In this document: in pieces, positions 32,187-46,100 of the stretch
Layout: each line of letters starts with the position of its first letter
Numbering within the stretch: the stretch's first letter is position 1
Translations under genes and position numbers: made by a program
Source of the DNA: Ahaetulla prasina
Taxonomy: Eukaryota; Chordata; Lepidosauria; Squamata; Colubridae
Reading direction: 5' to 3'
Length of the DNA stretch: 64,000 bases
NCBI RefSeq assembly: GCF_028640845.1
Contig: NC_080540.1
Span: 131,034,420-131,098,419 of the forward strand
The notes under the pieces: model-generated
Databases searched by the model: none
Told to the model about the DNA's origin: nothing
What the model saw: the letters and a program-made list of their open reading frames with translations, nothing else

Positions 32187-34231
32187 CATTTCAACCCTGA
32201 GCTACAAATATTCTCCTTTAAAGATAGATATTTTTTTAAAAATTTACATTTATATCCCGCCCTTCTCCGAACCATTCAAACTTCTGTTCTGAACCATTCA
32301 TTTGCATCACCATACATCACCAGTCTATGCATGTCCATTCAGAAGTAAATCCTATTGCAGTCACTATGACTTAGTAGTCCCAAATCACTAGGTTTAAAAT
32401 TGGGGCTGTATAAAACACGAGTCCCATGGAATGAGAGGGACACAAAATGAAAATAAAAAGTATAAAAGTTAGACCCTTTACTAATATTAATCTCAGCATC
32501 TATATAGCTAGGCAGATGAGAACGAGAACCATGGTTTTAGCTGAGCATCATTCCACCAACCTTTCTAACTTCAAGTCGGCTTGTTGTTCTCACCACTTTT
32601 GCACAAGCTTCCTTTTTGCCCCAGTTCACAACAGCCCTGAAATTTATATTTGTTCGGATGTCTTTTGATTTACACCATTAGTGAGGTTGACAGGATTGCT
32701 TCATAAATGTCTCAGAAAGGCTTACAGGACCCATTTTGTGCCTGAAGTAGGTTTAGGGGGAAAAAAACACCACGTGAGAGATATCGGGATCAAGGTTACT
32801 TGATATGAAAATGGGAAGAAATCATCATAAAAAGCCTGCCAACAAAAGCAGAAGTCCAAAAATTTATAAAAAGCTACATGGGAAATTGTTCTTAATTTAG
32901 AATCTACCTGTCAATCCTAAAAAAAAAAAAAGGTTCTCTCACGTGACACTTCTGCATGTCATGTTTTCTAAAAGGCAGAAGTCTAAGGTAACAAAAACTT
33001 CAGATGCTGATGTTTGTATGTTGAAGGACAACCTTGGACCTTTTTCTATGAGGTGTCAAAGATGTGTGTCCCTTCCCCTCTCCCTTCTGAAACCACATCA
33101 AGCCAGACTTTTACACGATGACTTGCTAACTAAGCCATAGAATCTAATTCATACATTTTGTTGAGCCAGTATAAACCCCATATTGGTGTAATGTTATATG
33201 TAAACCAGCCATTCTCTGGAATAAGTCACTTCCCAACTGATGTGACATTCAACAAGAGGATGAACATTCAAGAGCTCCCCCCCCCCCCAATTTTGAACAC
33301 AGTTAGGTTAAGGTAACATCCTTTGCAAATAACCATTGTTTGCATTTGAATACTCTAGACTAAAATGTAATTGCATATTTAATGGGTTTAAGTACTAAGC
33401 AAACTTAGGTAATTCAATAAATTACATCACAAAGGTTAGTGTGCTATATAAACAACCATTGTGACTTAATTAAATTCTAGATTAAAGAGTTCTGGATTCA
33501 AGTCCCCTGCTTGGACACTACGCTCCCAGATGGACTCTTGGCCTACCTTACATATTTGTTCCAAGAGAAAAGCGCAATGGGAAGAATGCCTAGGGAAAAG
33601 GCCCTGAATTCTTATAAAAAAAGGCAGAAAGTAAATCTAAGGATATAAATTCCAAATTAGCAAAGATATGCCTAGCAGTAAACCTAGAAAAGTGGCAGAC
33701 AGGTCCAGCAGGCATTGGGGAAGATGTTTACATCTATCAGAAGAAAAGCCTCAGCTTGCTGCTCCCTCCCATTGGGGAATTTATAGCCTTCAGACTCCCA
33801 GCATTCTCAGACCACACAACCAATGGTGACAAAGGCTGCAAGCTGTAGTTCCGGCAATATTTTGAAGCCTGTAAGTTTCCCATCCAATTAAAATTTGATC
33901 TGTGCAAATCACCAACTGAAGCTTTTTGAGATGATGATAGTGATCAACTGCTAAGGCCCACTACTGTTAAAGAGACACTGTTGAAAAAGGGATTGTCTTC
34001 CTTCCATTCTTTTTTAGTGCAAGAAACAATTACAGTTGGGAAGTAAATGTATGCTATTTCATTTGAAAGCCTAGTGTTTTTTTTTGTCAGAATTTCACAT
34101 CTTGGATTACTTGGAAGTTTGTTATTTTTCCAGCAAAAGTCAGGAATAGTGACTGTTCATTAATCAATGTCATGTCACCTTTGCATCTTAAAGGGAAAAA
34201 ACTTAAAAGTTGTTAAGTTTCCTTAGCTAGT
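32187..34231. other. Intergenic, little recognised
   Basis: It contains a short LINE/SINE tail fragment near 32240-32270 (TTTATATCCCGCCCTTCTCC) and a C-run near 33278. No gene is seen. Confidence 0.4.
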
Positions 34232-34239
34232 CTTTAACA

Positions 34240-34372
34240 CAGGGCTGTCAAAGTCCCGGCCCATGGGCTGGATGCATCACGCGCTGTCCATGCCCACACC
34301 TGGTTCAGCGAAGAAGAAAAGTCATGATATGTCATGTGACACCATCATAACAACGTGAGTTTGACACCCCTG
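34240..34372. mobile_element. hAT-type MITE with exact 8-bp duplication
   Basis: A 133-bp element from CAGGGCTGTCAAAGTCCCGG to GAGTTTGACACCCCTG. CTTTAACA flanks it exactly at 34232-34239 and 34373-34380. Confidence 0.9.
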
Positions 34373-34818
34373 CTTTAACATATCATTAATTCAAAAAGGA
34401 AGAAACTATTGGAAGAAATAATGCTTCTGGTAATTAATATTAAAAACAAACATAAGGAAAATGTCCTATAAATAATAAATAGTTTGCCAATTGTCAAAAT
34501 GCTACAAGAGTTACAAGTTTGCATATTTTGTGTGTGCTGTTGCTCAGTTGTGGAGTTTGGATTTTATTTCTCATAAAAGGTTCCCCATGAATTTTATTTT
34601 CCAACTAGAGCAGACATTTTAGCTGCCCATAGCATTACTTCACCGTTAGGATGATATTGGGCAGGTGATGAACAAATACGTCAATAGCTTTCAGGCTCTC
34701 AGGAAGTCTGAACCGAATGACTTTTAATGCAATTGTTAATTGATAATATATTTGTAATCTAATCCTATGAATCTTCATTTACTACCTAATCGTTTCCTTC
34801 CTTCCCCCACTGACCCAT

Positions 34819-34940
34819 TTAATTTAAATTTTACACAGATCTGATGAAATCAGCTGTAATTCCGGAAAACCCATCCCTATTAATTTAAATTTTACACACA
34901 TCTGATGAAACAGCTGTAATTCCGGAAAACCTAATGCAAC
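34819..34940 (+). repeat. 61-bp tandem duplication
   Basis: TAATTTAAATTTTACACA and CAGCTGTAATTCCGGAAAAC each occur twice, 61 bases or so apart, with minor differences. Confidence 0.8.
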
Positions 34941-35099
34941 GTATTACTGTACTCTGGAAAGGTATTATCAGACTGTTTCTACTTCTCCTACCAACAGATG
35001 GCGATAGAGGACCAACTATTTCCAAAAAGGGCTTTGTCATTCCTGTGTGGAATTCAGTTCGTTAATTTGTATTTAACAGCTAAAGATTCTGTAAATACA

Positions 35100-35275
35100 C
35101 AAACTGAAGCACGTTGGAGTAGTGTTTAAGAAAAGGGGAAACCCTGAGTTATAGCCCTGCCTTAGGCAGGAAGCCAGCCAGGTGACCTTAGGCCAGTCAT
35201 TCTCCTTCAGCCCTAGAAACAAGGCAATCTTGCCTAGTTGCCAGGAGTCAACACTAACTTGAAGGCATATACTCT
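35100..35275 (+). mobile_element. Squamate tRNA-derived SINE (Sauria-like), degraded
   Basis: CAGGTGACCTTAGGCCAGTC and CAGGAGTCAACACTAACTTG are core blocks of the same SINE seen better at 36124-36385. Confidence 0.65.
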
Positions 35276-35387
35276 ACCTGCAAAGACAAAAATATATATA
35301 AAAAAATACATAAATGCAACAAAGATGTCTTGGATGACGCCCCCAAAATGAAGATTAACTGAAGGCTATTAAATAGTAAATGCTAAG

Positions 35388-35475
35388 CAGCATCTGCCCA
35401 ATCTTTTCTGAGCTCAAGAGCTAAGCAGGATTGCCTGGGTAATGCATGGATGTGAGACCATATGACTATACGCTA
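35388..35475 (+). pseudogene. 5S rRNA-like relic or 5S-derived SINE head
   Basis: CAAGAGCTAAGCAGGATTGC, CTGGGTAATGCATGGATG and GAGACC follow the order of the 5S internal promoter and downstream region (AAGCTAAGCAGGGT..., CTTGGATGGGAGACC). It is incomplete and diverged. Confidence 0.6.
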
Positions 35476-36123
35476 GACTGAGAGATCATCAAAGAAAGCT
35501 AATCATATCCATATTGTTCCAAGAAAGCTATTTGGAGACATCTTTTATTAAGTGTGTGGCAGGAGGCATCTATGTACTACCGGTATATCAACAGGAGTCA
35601 AATTTGGCATAGTAGTATATTTTTCCTTTAGTGTCAAGTCCAGATATGTTATTGCTTAATAAATGACATCTCTGATAGAAATTTCATGCAGGCTGATTTG
35701 ATTTATATTGGTGTAAGGGAAGGGAAACTTAGTTAATTTAGAGCTGATACGCTTTTGTGTCTAATTTTATCTAAACCCACTGCAAAGCTGTGACCAATAA
35801 AGGATCTGTGTTCCACACATTTATTTATTTTTCGCATTTCTGAGTATACAGGTGAAATATAAATTATAGTTCCATGCAGATGTGTGTATCTGTATTGTTC
35901 CCATTCTCTTCTAGTCTATCATCAATGCATTGACATGCTACTAGAGATTAGACTGCCTTTAGTAGCCCATGTGCAAAGATGGTGGCCTGCCATGCATCTG
36001 TTGGATATGAGCTCATACCTGCTGTTGTATAGCTGGGTGTCCAGTGTCAGACTGTCACCTGGATCCATTCTCTAAATGACTTCATAATGCTGGCCTGCAT
36101 ATAATTAATCTTTTGCTAGGCAG
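35476..36123. other. Intergenic, no feature
   Basis: Nothing is recognised between the 5S-like relic and the SINE. Confidence 0.4.
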
Positions 36124-36385
36124 AGAGTCAGTATGGTATATTGTTTAAGGTGCATCAGGGTAGAAATCCAGCAACTGTGAGTTTTACTCTTGCCTTGGAC
36201 ACCAAACCAACTGGGTGACTTTGGGCCAGTTCCTCTTTCTGAGCCCTAGGAAGAGGCAGTGGAAAAACATTTCCGGAAATTCTTTTCAAGAAAACTGTGG
36301 GGACTTGTCCATGCAATCACCAGGAGTCAACACTGACTTGAAGGCCTGTGCACGCACGCACGCACCCACACACACCAATCACTGG
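36124..36385 (+). mobile_element. Squamate tRNA-derived SINE (Sauria-like)
   Basis: A head with GGTATATTGTTTAAGGTGC is followed by CTGGGTGACTTTGGGCCAGT, TTCAAGAAAACTGTGGGGAC and CAGGAGTCAACACTGACTTG. A CA/CGCA-rich tail ends it. It lies about 0.6 kb upstream of the USH1G start. Confidence 0.7.
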
Positions 36386-37000
36386 CCAGCAGTAGGTACT
36401 ACTAATAAGGGATAAGAGAATTTAAAGTCTAAAGTGATTGTGTAATAATTGTGTATCTCTCTTTTCATTCATTCCCCCTAAAGGGGAAAAAAAAAAGGAT
36501 AGCAGAATTGGTGAATAAACATGGGGAGGTTCCATGTAGAAGGAGATAAATTTCTGAATATTTTCACTCTCTCTGCCAGAATTCTTTGGATGGGACAGAG
36601 TAACTCTGGAATAAAACTTGAATCCTGCGCCTGGATGAGTCTAAGTATTCTGAAGTGCTACATTCTTGATTTAGCAACTGTTGCTTTAGCAATTCAAGCC
36701 AAGGTTACCAAAAGCACATTCCCAAGCAGATATTCCCACCAGGTAAGTGGCCCAAAGGAGACGTGTCTTCTGCGAGGGGCTAGCTAAGGCAAAGGAGGGA
36801 ATTTTTAGGACCCAGGGGAATCCACAGCAAATAATATGTCTTCAATATGAGGAGTTTCTGCCCTCTCCGGGCAGGGAATCTCAAGTATCCTGGCAACGGA
36901 GCTCCCTCCTCCCTGACAGCTGCTTTCCTAGAACTCTGTTGCCATCTCCGTGCGTGCTGTTCACCCTCCCTGTGACATGGGCAAGCTTTAAGGCTACACC
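36386..37000 (+). other. USH1G: USH1G upstream region
   Basis: It should contain the promoter and 5' UTR of USH1G. No canonical TATA box or CpG island can be assigned with confidence. Confidence 0.35.
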
Positions 37001-37164
37001 ATGAATGACCAGTACCATCGTGCAGCCAGAGATGGCTATCTGGACCTGCTGAAAGAAGCCACCAAGAAGGACTTAAATTCCCCTGATGAAGATGGCATGA
37101 CCCCAACCCTGTGGGCTGCCTACCATGGCAACTTGGATGCCTTAAGGCTGATAGTTAGCAGAGG
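37001..37164 (+). CDS. USH1G: USH1G coding exon 1
   Basis: It begins ATG in the context ACACCATGA and encodes [20 protein letters not shown] and on to the first ankyrin repeat, ending LRLIVSRG. It is nearly identical to the human N-terminus, which fixes the start. The donor is GTAAGT at 37165. The exon ends two bases into a glycine codon. Confidence 0.96.
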
Positions 37165-40100
37165 GTAAGTCTGATGTTTTGCACTGTTCTGTTTTTGTTT
37201 TCACCCAGGCCTCAGGAGGGAAAGTTTCGTTCATCCTTTCTTTCTGGGTATCAAATCCACTGAACCTTGCCGGCCACTGAAGTGACAGCAGCTTTCATTT
37301 GTACCTGGTGGCAGGTGAGATGCCCTGAGTTCATTGTTGTTCAGGAAGGGCAGGGTTTCAGGATATGCCCATGTAGGAAGATCTAGATGTATTGACAGTA
37401 TGGAAAGCAGACAAGCTCTGACTTAGGTCAGTTCCTTTGATATTTTTCCTCCTCACCCTGTCCAAACTTTTAACAGTTGAATGTTTTGCTTACATTGGTT
37501 TAGAATGGTCTCCAACACACCCAAAAATTTTTTGCAATCAACTTCAGTACTCCCTTGGATTTTACTGAAAGCTTGGATGGGATGAGCTCCTCGGTGTTCT
37601 CTTTTGCTGTTCATGGATTGGCTAAAGAGATACATATCTTAACTGAGGGGAAGAAACTGTTCTGAGCCTTCATTTTCATTACAATCTGAAGAAATATTTC
37701 ATAGGCTGAAAGTCAAGGCTGGAAAGGATTTTAAACAGCATCTATTCTAATCCCCTGCCCAATCCAGGACTCCGTTTAGCATCTTAAGCATCTCCTTTCC
37801 AACATCCATTGAAGGAACTGGAATGATTAGAATTGCCAAGAGAGTTGTGATCAAAGCCAGTTTGGATACACAGTGCATATCTGAAAGTAATCAGACTCTC
37901 TTCACTTTTGTCAATTTTGTTATGCTGCAGCCTGAATCTACAGTTGTTGAAATTCATTTTTTCCCCTCATTAATCTAAGTACACCAGAATGATAAAGTGA
38001 AAACAGAATTTTAGAAATGTCTATAAAACACCTGCACAGCATGATTCTGCCTCTATCATGCTTCACTGTTGGGTTAATATTGTGCAGGTGATGAGCGGTG
38101 CCTGGTTTCCTCCGGTCATAACATTTAGAATTGAGGCCAAACAGTTCAATCTTGGTTTCATCATACCAAAGAATCTTTTTCCGCACAGTCTGACAGTCCT
38201 TCAGGTGTTTTTTGCAAACTCAAAGAGGGCTTTCATGTGTTTGGCACTGAAGAATCATGTCCAATCAATTTAATTTACTACAGGTGGACTCCAATCAAAC
38301 TGTAGAAACATGTCAACAACAATCAAGAGAAGTGGGAGGCACCTAAGCTAAATTTCATGTATTCAAGTATTCAAAGTATCTGAATATTTATGCCAATGAG
38401 ATATTTCAGTTTTTTCTTTTTAATAAATTTAGACATTTCTAAAATTCTGTTTTCACTTTGCCATTATGGGGTATACTGAGTTAATGAGAAAAAATGAATT
38501 TCAACAACTAGAATCAGGCTGCAGCATAACAAAATTGACAAAAGTGAAGGTTTGAATACTTTCTGAATGCATTGTATGCATTTATTGTCTTTGATATAAT
38601 CAGTGTTTATATTAACTATTGAAAGAGTAATGAAGGGAGGAGAAAAATTCTCTGGAAGGTAACAGAATTATTAGAGGGACTTCTTAGATTGTTCTTCTTG
38701 AGGTAGGACCCAAAAGCTGAGTTTTACAAGTGGTAAAAGAGCTGGGTTACTTGTTATGGTATGGGTATAAGTTATACCATACCATAACTCAAGTTATGGC
38801 CATTTGTTCAACAACTGAATAAGGGGGATTTATGAACAGTTCCTGGAGTTATGGCCTTTGCAGCATCCCCATGATCATATGATTGTGATCTGAGTGCTTG
38901 GCACCTGGCTTGCAATTACAAATCAGAGCAAGACATATTCACAGGATCACGATTTGCAACCTTCCTTGTTGGCTTCCTACAAGCAAAGAGAGTGAGGAAG
39001 CTGGCACGGAAGGTTGCAGGTTACAGGTTTAGCTCCTGTAAATTGCTCCCATTGCATTTCCCCCAAGGAGTCCTAGTACAGCATAGAAGATTCCAAGGAA
39101 TCCTGTACTCTGCAGCACCCTTCTGCTCACCTGTCCTCCATCATGTGTCCCCGCCCACGACATCTCATCCAGACTCCTTATCTGGGATTCCCATTTCTTT
39201 TCACTTAATGACCCACGTGTCTTGGGGTTATAGCAGCAACCAGGACTTCCAGAATTGCTGTTGATAAGTGATGCGGTCATGTGATGTTGCGTTTTATGAC
39301 TGCTTTGCTTAGCAATGGCAATCCCAGTCCTAATTACCATTGTAACCTGAGGAGCACCTGTAATACTTCTGTGTGATACAACTGGTCGTTTTCCCATTTT
39401 GTAGTTGAACTAGTAGTAACAAATCAGGGCTTGCCTAAGGCAAATCATTGAGTAATGGCATCTTTTTGAGTTCTTTCCTGTCTAAAATACATTGCAATGG
39501 CATCACTGGCCCCCAGATTTGGGGGGCAAAATAAGATTTTCACAAGGCCTTTTAAATTCATGATTTCACAAATAAAATAATAAGCGGAAACAATAAGGAT
39601 CCTCACACCGAGGATTTTTAAAAATATTATTTTCATGACTGATATTATAACACACATGCTTGTAAGAAATCAATGTTTCTCCTGACTGCCAAGTATGAAA
39701 ACTATCTCAGATGTGCAGGCCCCTGCGTCTCTGGTTTTTCCATTTATATATTTTCTTGTGTTTTTGGATTTCTGAATTTTGCTGGATTCAGAACCCCATG
39801 GTTTTTAAATATGTGTGTACTGGACCGAATCAAATAACAGAATTCTCTTTAAGTGTCACAATTGAGTAAACCAGCATTTTTCCTTTCTTGCTGGAATTCA
39901 TATCTCTTGCTTCAAAAACACAGCCAAAAGCCGTAGGATGAAGTGGAAACTCAGAAATCCATATAATTCTGCTCCAATGTAAAAGGCATAGAAGTTGGTT
40001 TCTGCAGAAAGATGCTCTTAATACATACAAGCTGGAGTAAAATATTTCCAGCAAAGAATCTTCCTCATGGCCTGGCTTATGTTTAATGAACTGAAAAAAA

Positions 40101-43100
40101 CCACGCTTGCTGTCTGTTGAGGAATACAGTACTAAAAATGCTCCTGCCCTTTTGGCTAAGAATCTTATTAGGAAATGATAGATAGTCCTGATGTTTTAAA
40201 ATAAGCTTCCATCATTGGCTGTGTTTTATTGGGGGAGAAGAAATATTTACAGGAACTTAATTGAAATAAACAAAGAATTTGCAAGAGAGAGGAAGAAAGA
40301 TTTACTATCTTAAGAAAAGCCAAAGCATTGAAGTTCAACATCAATCAATATTTCCCTTTCTAATTAACAACAGTTTCATTTTCTGTGTGGTCAAAGATGA
40401 AATTTGAAGAGAATACGACCTGCGATTCAGAGAACTGTGGGCTCAATTATTGAGAATGCTTTTGCCCTTTGCAAAATTTCTGGGGATTTTTCTGAGTCAA
40501 AAACAAGCAGCAGATGTACTATGGGTACAGAGCTAGTGAGAAACCACATGGATCTATCAATCTGGTTTCTTCTTCAAGGCCAGGTCTGCACTTGTACCTA
40601 ACCATAGCACAAACATATTTTGGCAACATCCTTTTTCTGTCATAGCTTCCATGATCTTGCTTCTATTTCATCCCCAGCCTATAAGCAAGATGGACTTAAG
40701 TCATCCTTAACTTTAGCATTATTGAAATAATGTGTTCGCTGGTACTCTGACACCATCCAAGGGCAGCCACCAGATGTGCAAAATATGCCAGGTTTTGCCA
40801 CCCTTCACCGGTGAATTGAAGCAAGGTGGTAGAGAGTAGAGGGATTGGGAACAAGGGCAACACATTTCATGCTGGGAGATACCCTTTCAAGAATGGATGA
40901 ATTGTGTATCAGGGTCTCAGCTGGTCTCTTTCTTGTTCTGTACTTTAATCATGGTGGCTCAACTGTATGTTCACAGCCCTTGCCCTACAGGTAAGAAATA
41001 GGATGCAATATTCCTGCCCTGTATTACATAACAGATGGATGGCTTGTGTATGTAAAACCCACAGTTGTTTTTCATCCAGCACAGGCACTAGAGGGAGGCA
41101 GGATTCTGCCTAGTTCATTAGCTTCACAAAAAGCATCTCTCCTCCTCCTATCGTGCTGTAATGAGGGGCAAAAGTAGAATTAATGAGATGGCTGGAAAAA
41201 GGGAGGTGAGTCAGCATTTGCTGAGCAAGATCTCTGTTCTTCACTGCAGGCCGTTGACAGCCTCTTCAGTGGGGTGTCTGTGATGGGAGATACCAAAGCT
41301 GATGATTAGCAGAGGTCAGCCAGGAAGGGCTTCAAGAGATGACAGAGAAAAGACAGCCTGTTTTATTGGCAACCTAATTCTCTCTCTTCAGCTCCTCTTG
41401 AGTTATTCCTGAATGACAGTTGGGACATTCAGTACTTCAGATATAATCTGTCAAATCTGGCATAGGACACAATTTATATGATTTATATTGATATATTGAC
41501 CATCATTTGTGTTGTAAATGTTGTACCTTGATGAACGTATCTTTTCTTTTATGTACACTGAAAGCATATGAAATTCCTTGTGTGAAATTCCTTGTGTGTC
41601 CAATCACACTTGGCCAATAAAAATTCTATTCTATTCTATTCTATTTGGAAAGAATATGTATTGGATTTGAATCTCATTTGCTCTCTTTGTAGGAGGACGC
41701 AAAAACTTATGATAAAATCTGTGGTATGTTTATATTGCAGGCAAAGGAAAATTAAATACTGATGGAAGAAACGATTCAAAGGACAAAAGTGATACTGATG
41801 TATAGATAATATGGTATAGACAATCCAGACACACCCTGATACTGATAGAAGTGGGTGTTAATAGATTTGGAGTACATCTTCTTCTGTGTAAGAAGGAAAA
41901 GGGAGCAACAACCTGAGACTCACAGAAGAATTTGTGTTTTTTTTTAGGACTGTGTGGCAATTAAGAAATAAGTTGGAGAAAATGCTTTGGGGTTGGTGAG
42001 GATATGAACATAACACTGCTTTGCAACTCCTTGAAGCAGCTGCATCTTTTCTCAGGATGACATGACTATCTTATGCTGCTGCCTGGGAAACAAGATGCCT
42101 GTCATATTATCTTATACATCAGTATCACTTTTGTCCTTTCAATCATTTCTTCCCATTGGTGTTTAATTTTCCTTTGCATGCAATAGAGTACCACAGATTT
42201 CATCATAAATTTATGCATCCTCCTATGAAGAGAGCAAATGATATTCTTTCCAAATTGTAAGAAGTGCCATATTTTCACCAATATACACTCCAAAGTACCT
42301 TTTGTGATTGAATGTGAAGATCTGCGTAACCCCATTTCTTTGAAAATTGGAGAAATGAGTGATCTGTTTACATGTTGCTATGTAGATACCATGTATAGAA
42401 ATAACCATGGCCTAATTTATTGGATAGTATCATATTATCTGTGGTAAGAAATGACCTTAGCATAGTAGCATATACTGTATTACAATAATACTCTTATTAT
42501 TCTATTAAACAAATGTTTTCATTGACTGGAATATACAGTAAGCCAGTGTAATACAGGACTATCTTTCAACAGTATTTTCCCATTGTTTCCCAATACTTGC
42601 TGATTCCTGGTTCGGTTTGTTTTGCAATATAATAATTGCACATAATTATATTTTTTCTTAACCTGATGTACTAGTTGAGTCTATTAGAGCTTCTCTAGAA
42701 ATGAGGATCTGAAATAAGTGGGAAGGTGATTTGAAGGTTGCTTCCTTTACCACTCCCTTAACCATATGGGACTAATTTGCTCTGTTTTCCATATTCCCTT
42801 TTCCCACGCATATGGGGTGATGCTTAAATGCTTCATATCATCATACCAGACAGCGATGGAGGTTGTATAACTGGATGATACCAACCTTGTCCTAGGTCAG
42901 AATGAAAGATATTGTGATCTGCCCTGTAACACTGAAACTTGTCCCATTTATGGTACATTGCCTTGCATTTGAAAATTCTTCAGATGGGAAGAAACCAATA
43001 AGCTCTCTCCTTCATCACTCCAAGCCTCAGCTTCTAATTCAGAAGCAAGTATTAATTACCTTTCCACTGAGCTCACTGCAGAGTGATTTCTCCCAAAGAT

Positions 43101-46100
43101 TGAGGGGTGGGTGGGAATTACCATTCTGTCTCAAGGAATAGTTTGGCAACATTTCAAAGAAGCAGAGAAAATCTTTTTTCAGATAGGTAAGGTAATCTTC
43201 CTGCTTAGGCACTAGATGTTGAGGTTTTATTAAAGAGTGGCAAATACTTTCATTTTCACTATTTACCTATGTTGCCATTCGGGTTTTCTGGAGTAAAAGC
43301 TACAGTTGTTTGGATAACCTTGAGTGAATTATGAAGCACAAGGTGGGGACATCAATGCACTATAACCAGTGCGCTCCCATAGAGAGGGTCTCCTCAGGGT
43401 GCCGTCAGCCAGGCAATGTCGGCTGGCGACCCCCAGGGGGAGGGCCTTCTCTGTGGGGGCCCCAGCCCTCTGGAACGAACTACCTCCAACGTTGCGCCAA
43501 CTCTCTGACCTCCGAACCTTCCGGCGTGAGCTGAAGACTTTTATTTCATCGAGCAGGATTAGCCTAATAGTTTTTTAATAGTTTTGACTAATTTTTAATG
43601 GGATTTAGCAAATTTTTACAGTTCGGCCAATTTAAAATTAGTTTTTTTTAAAAATTGTTCTTAACTTTTGTATTGCTGTTTTTTACTTGGCTGTAAACCG
43701 CCCTGAGTCCTTCGGGAGAAGGGTGGTATAAAAGTCGAAATAAATAAATAAATAAATAATAACTAAATAAATAAATAAATAAATAACTTCTGGTACTGGC
43801 ACTCTGATCTGAAATGGTATAGGGCCTCCTGCCTGAGCAGGAGGTTGGACTAGAAGACCTTCAAGGTCCCTTCCAACTCTTACTCTTGATTCCGATCAAT
43901 AGGGATCAGGTATATTAGACCTGTAATATGGAATGGCATTGTGTGTGTAATCTTTTTTTATTGCATGATTTTTGACTGCATGATCAGAATATGATCTCAA
44001 GAAAGGGACTCTCCAGATGTAGTATGTCTGCAGAAGAGGCACCACAGCCCAACACTGTATCTCTGTGTCATTCTCTTTCAGCAGCTGGAGTCCAAAGGGA
44101 TTGGGGGAGGGGGTGTTGGGCTGTTTTCCCATTTTCTCATCCTGCCCCCAGAGCCCTCTATAGACTTCAGAGCAGCTTCAGAGATAGGGTTACTGTGAAG
44201 TCTAGACTAGTCCTACCTAAACTCCTCTGGTTACTTTCTGGTCAATTTGTCTACTGTATAAAAATGCTCAGCTTGAATTTCTCTGCTGGTTTAGGCCAGG
44301 AGCACCCAGCTATTTATAGAGTACAGTACAGTTGTGAAATCTGAACCAGTTTACTACCGGTTCGCTGGCTGCTATGCCAAATGCGAGGTGCGCGCGTGCG
44401 CAGTGCATGCTAAAAGGAGACATGGGGTAAGTAGAACAGCGCGCAGGGGAGTGTGATCAGCTGTGGCACACAATCTTTTTTTTTACTTTTAAAAGCATTT
44501 TTTACAACCTATTTGGCCGCAGAGGTTGTAAAAAAAATGCTTTTAAAAGTTAAAAAAAAAGGCCCTGATGATCGCATGGCTCAGCTGGGATCGTCAGAGT
44601 CTCTTTTTTTTTACCTTTTAAATGCATTTTTACAATCTATTTGGTTGAATAGGTTGTAAAAAAATGCTTTTAAAAGTAAAAAAAAGGCTCTGACAATCGC
44701 ATGGCTCAGCTGGGCATGGGCGGGGCTGGGGGGGGCAGGGATTTTTGCTACCGGTTCTCTGAACCACCACCCCTGCCATTGCTACCGGTTTAGCTGATCT
44801 GATCTGAACTGGGAGCATTTTACCCCGATACAGTATAATTATACACCCTAACCCTTAGCTCCCTGGGTTTAAATAAGCCTCCCTTCACCTACTCCATAAA
44901 CATAGATACTAGTGTATACAACCTATGGCCAGGTTTTTAGCTATTGGGAAAATCATCTAACTGTGGAAGAATGGGGCCATGCCATTACTACAGATTTTGT
45001 GGGAATTTCTACTTAGGAAAAATGATGTCTTTAGGCAGCAGCTGTTCCTTAGTACTAGCATCAGATATTTTTTTAATAATGAGTTGGCATATGCATGCAG
45101 CAGATACAGAAGTCAGTAGATGTGATGTTATTGTGATGTTATTGATTAGCAATTTGTATTCCCTCCCCCCCCCCCCCCAATCCTGCCACAGCAGGGATGA
45201 CAAGATTTTCCTAACTCCAGGAACTGTCCTAATTCAAAGTTTGGGGCACTGACTGAATGATAGTTTCTCCATTTCCTCCTGGTTGGCCTGTGGGAACATT
45301 AATTGGCTCTGAGTATTCCCAGCCTATTCTTAGCATTTCAAGACTGGCAAGTTTAAGAATTAATTAGAATTAAGAGGTACCTAAACAAAATCAGCATCCA
45401 AACACCATCCCTCAAGACACATGGCATAAATGTGTATGTGTTTCTTTTTATTTTATTTGCATTTATTGATTACCCCATGACTCTAAGGTACCTCATAGGA
45501 TATTTGACCACATAGGTCCAGAGGTCAATGCTTATGGTCAAGTAAACAACTACCCTGTACTTCACTGACTATGGTAATCTCATTTTGTCACTCTGCACAG
45601 ATGACCTCATTTAATGAGCTAATAGTGATGCATGAATTAAATGGTCATGTGGCCGATAATTTTCCTGCTTAATAATAGTGAATCCCAAGTTCAAAAGACT
45701 ATCATGTCGTAATATGCTTAATATGAATTGCTGAAGGCTGCAGAGGAAAAATCATTTTTGTGGCCTTTTTTCTCTTCTACAGTAAAGAACAGAACTATAT
45801 AAATCAATGCTAACAAAAGTTGTCTTTTCTTCAAAAGGAACTTCTCATTCTTACTGTGCTTTCATGTTTTGTGGTGCTTATTGTGATGTTGTGGGTGCTG
45901 GTGTAGGTTACATTTCCTCCAGAAGTCTGCAACTTCCTTTAACCACCTATGCTTCTGGGGGCGGGGTGGGGGGAATTAACATAGGAAGAATTCCATCATG
46001 ACTTTCCCTTTGAGAGTTAATTGATGGCTGGAAAATCATGGAGGTTGCAGATGAATGGAAGATAATAAAATACATCAAGTCAGACTGATCTCGCACAAAC

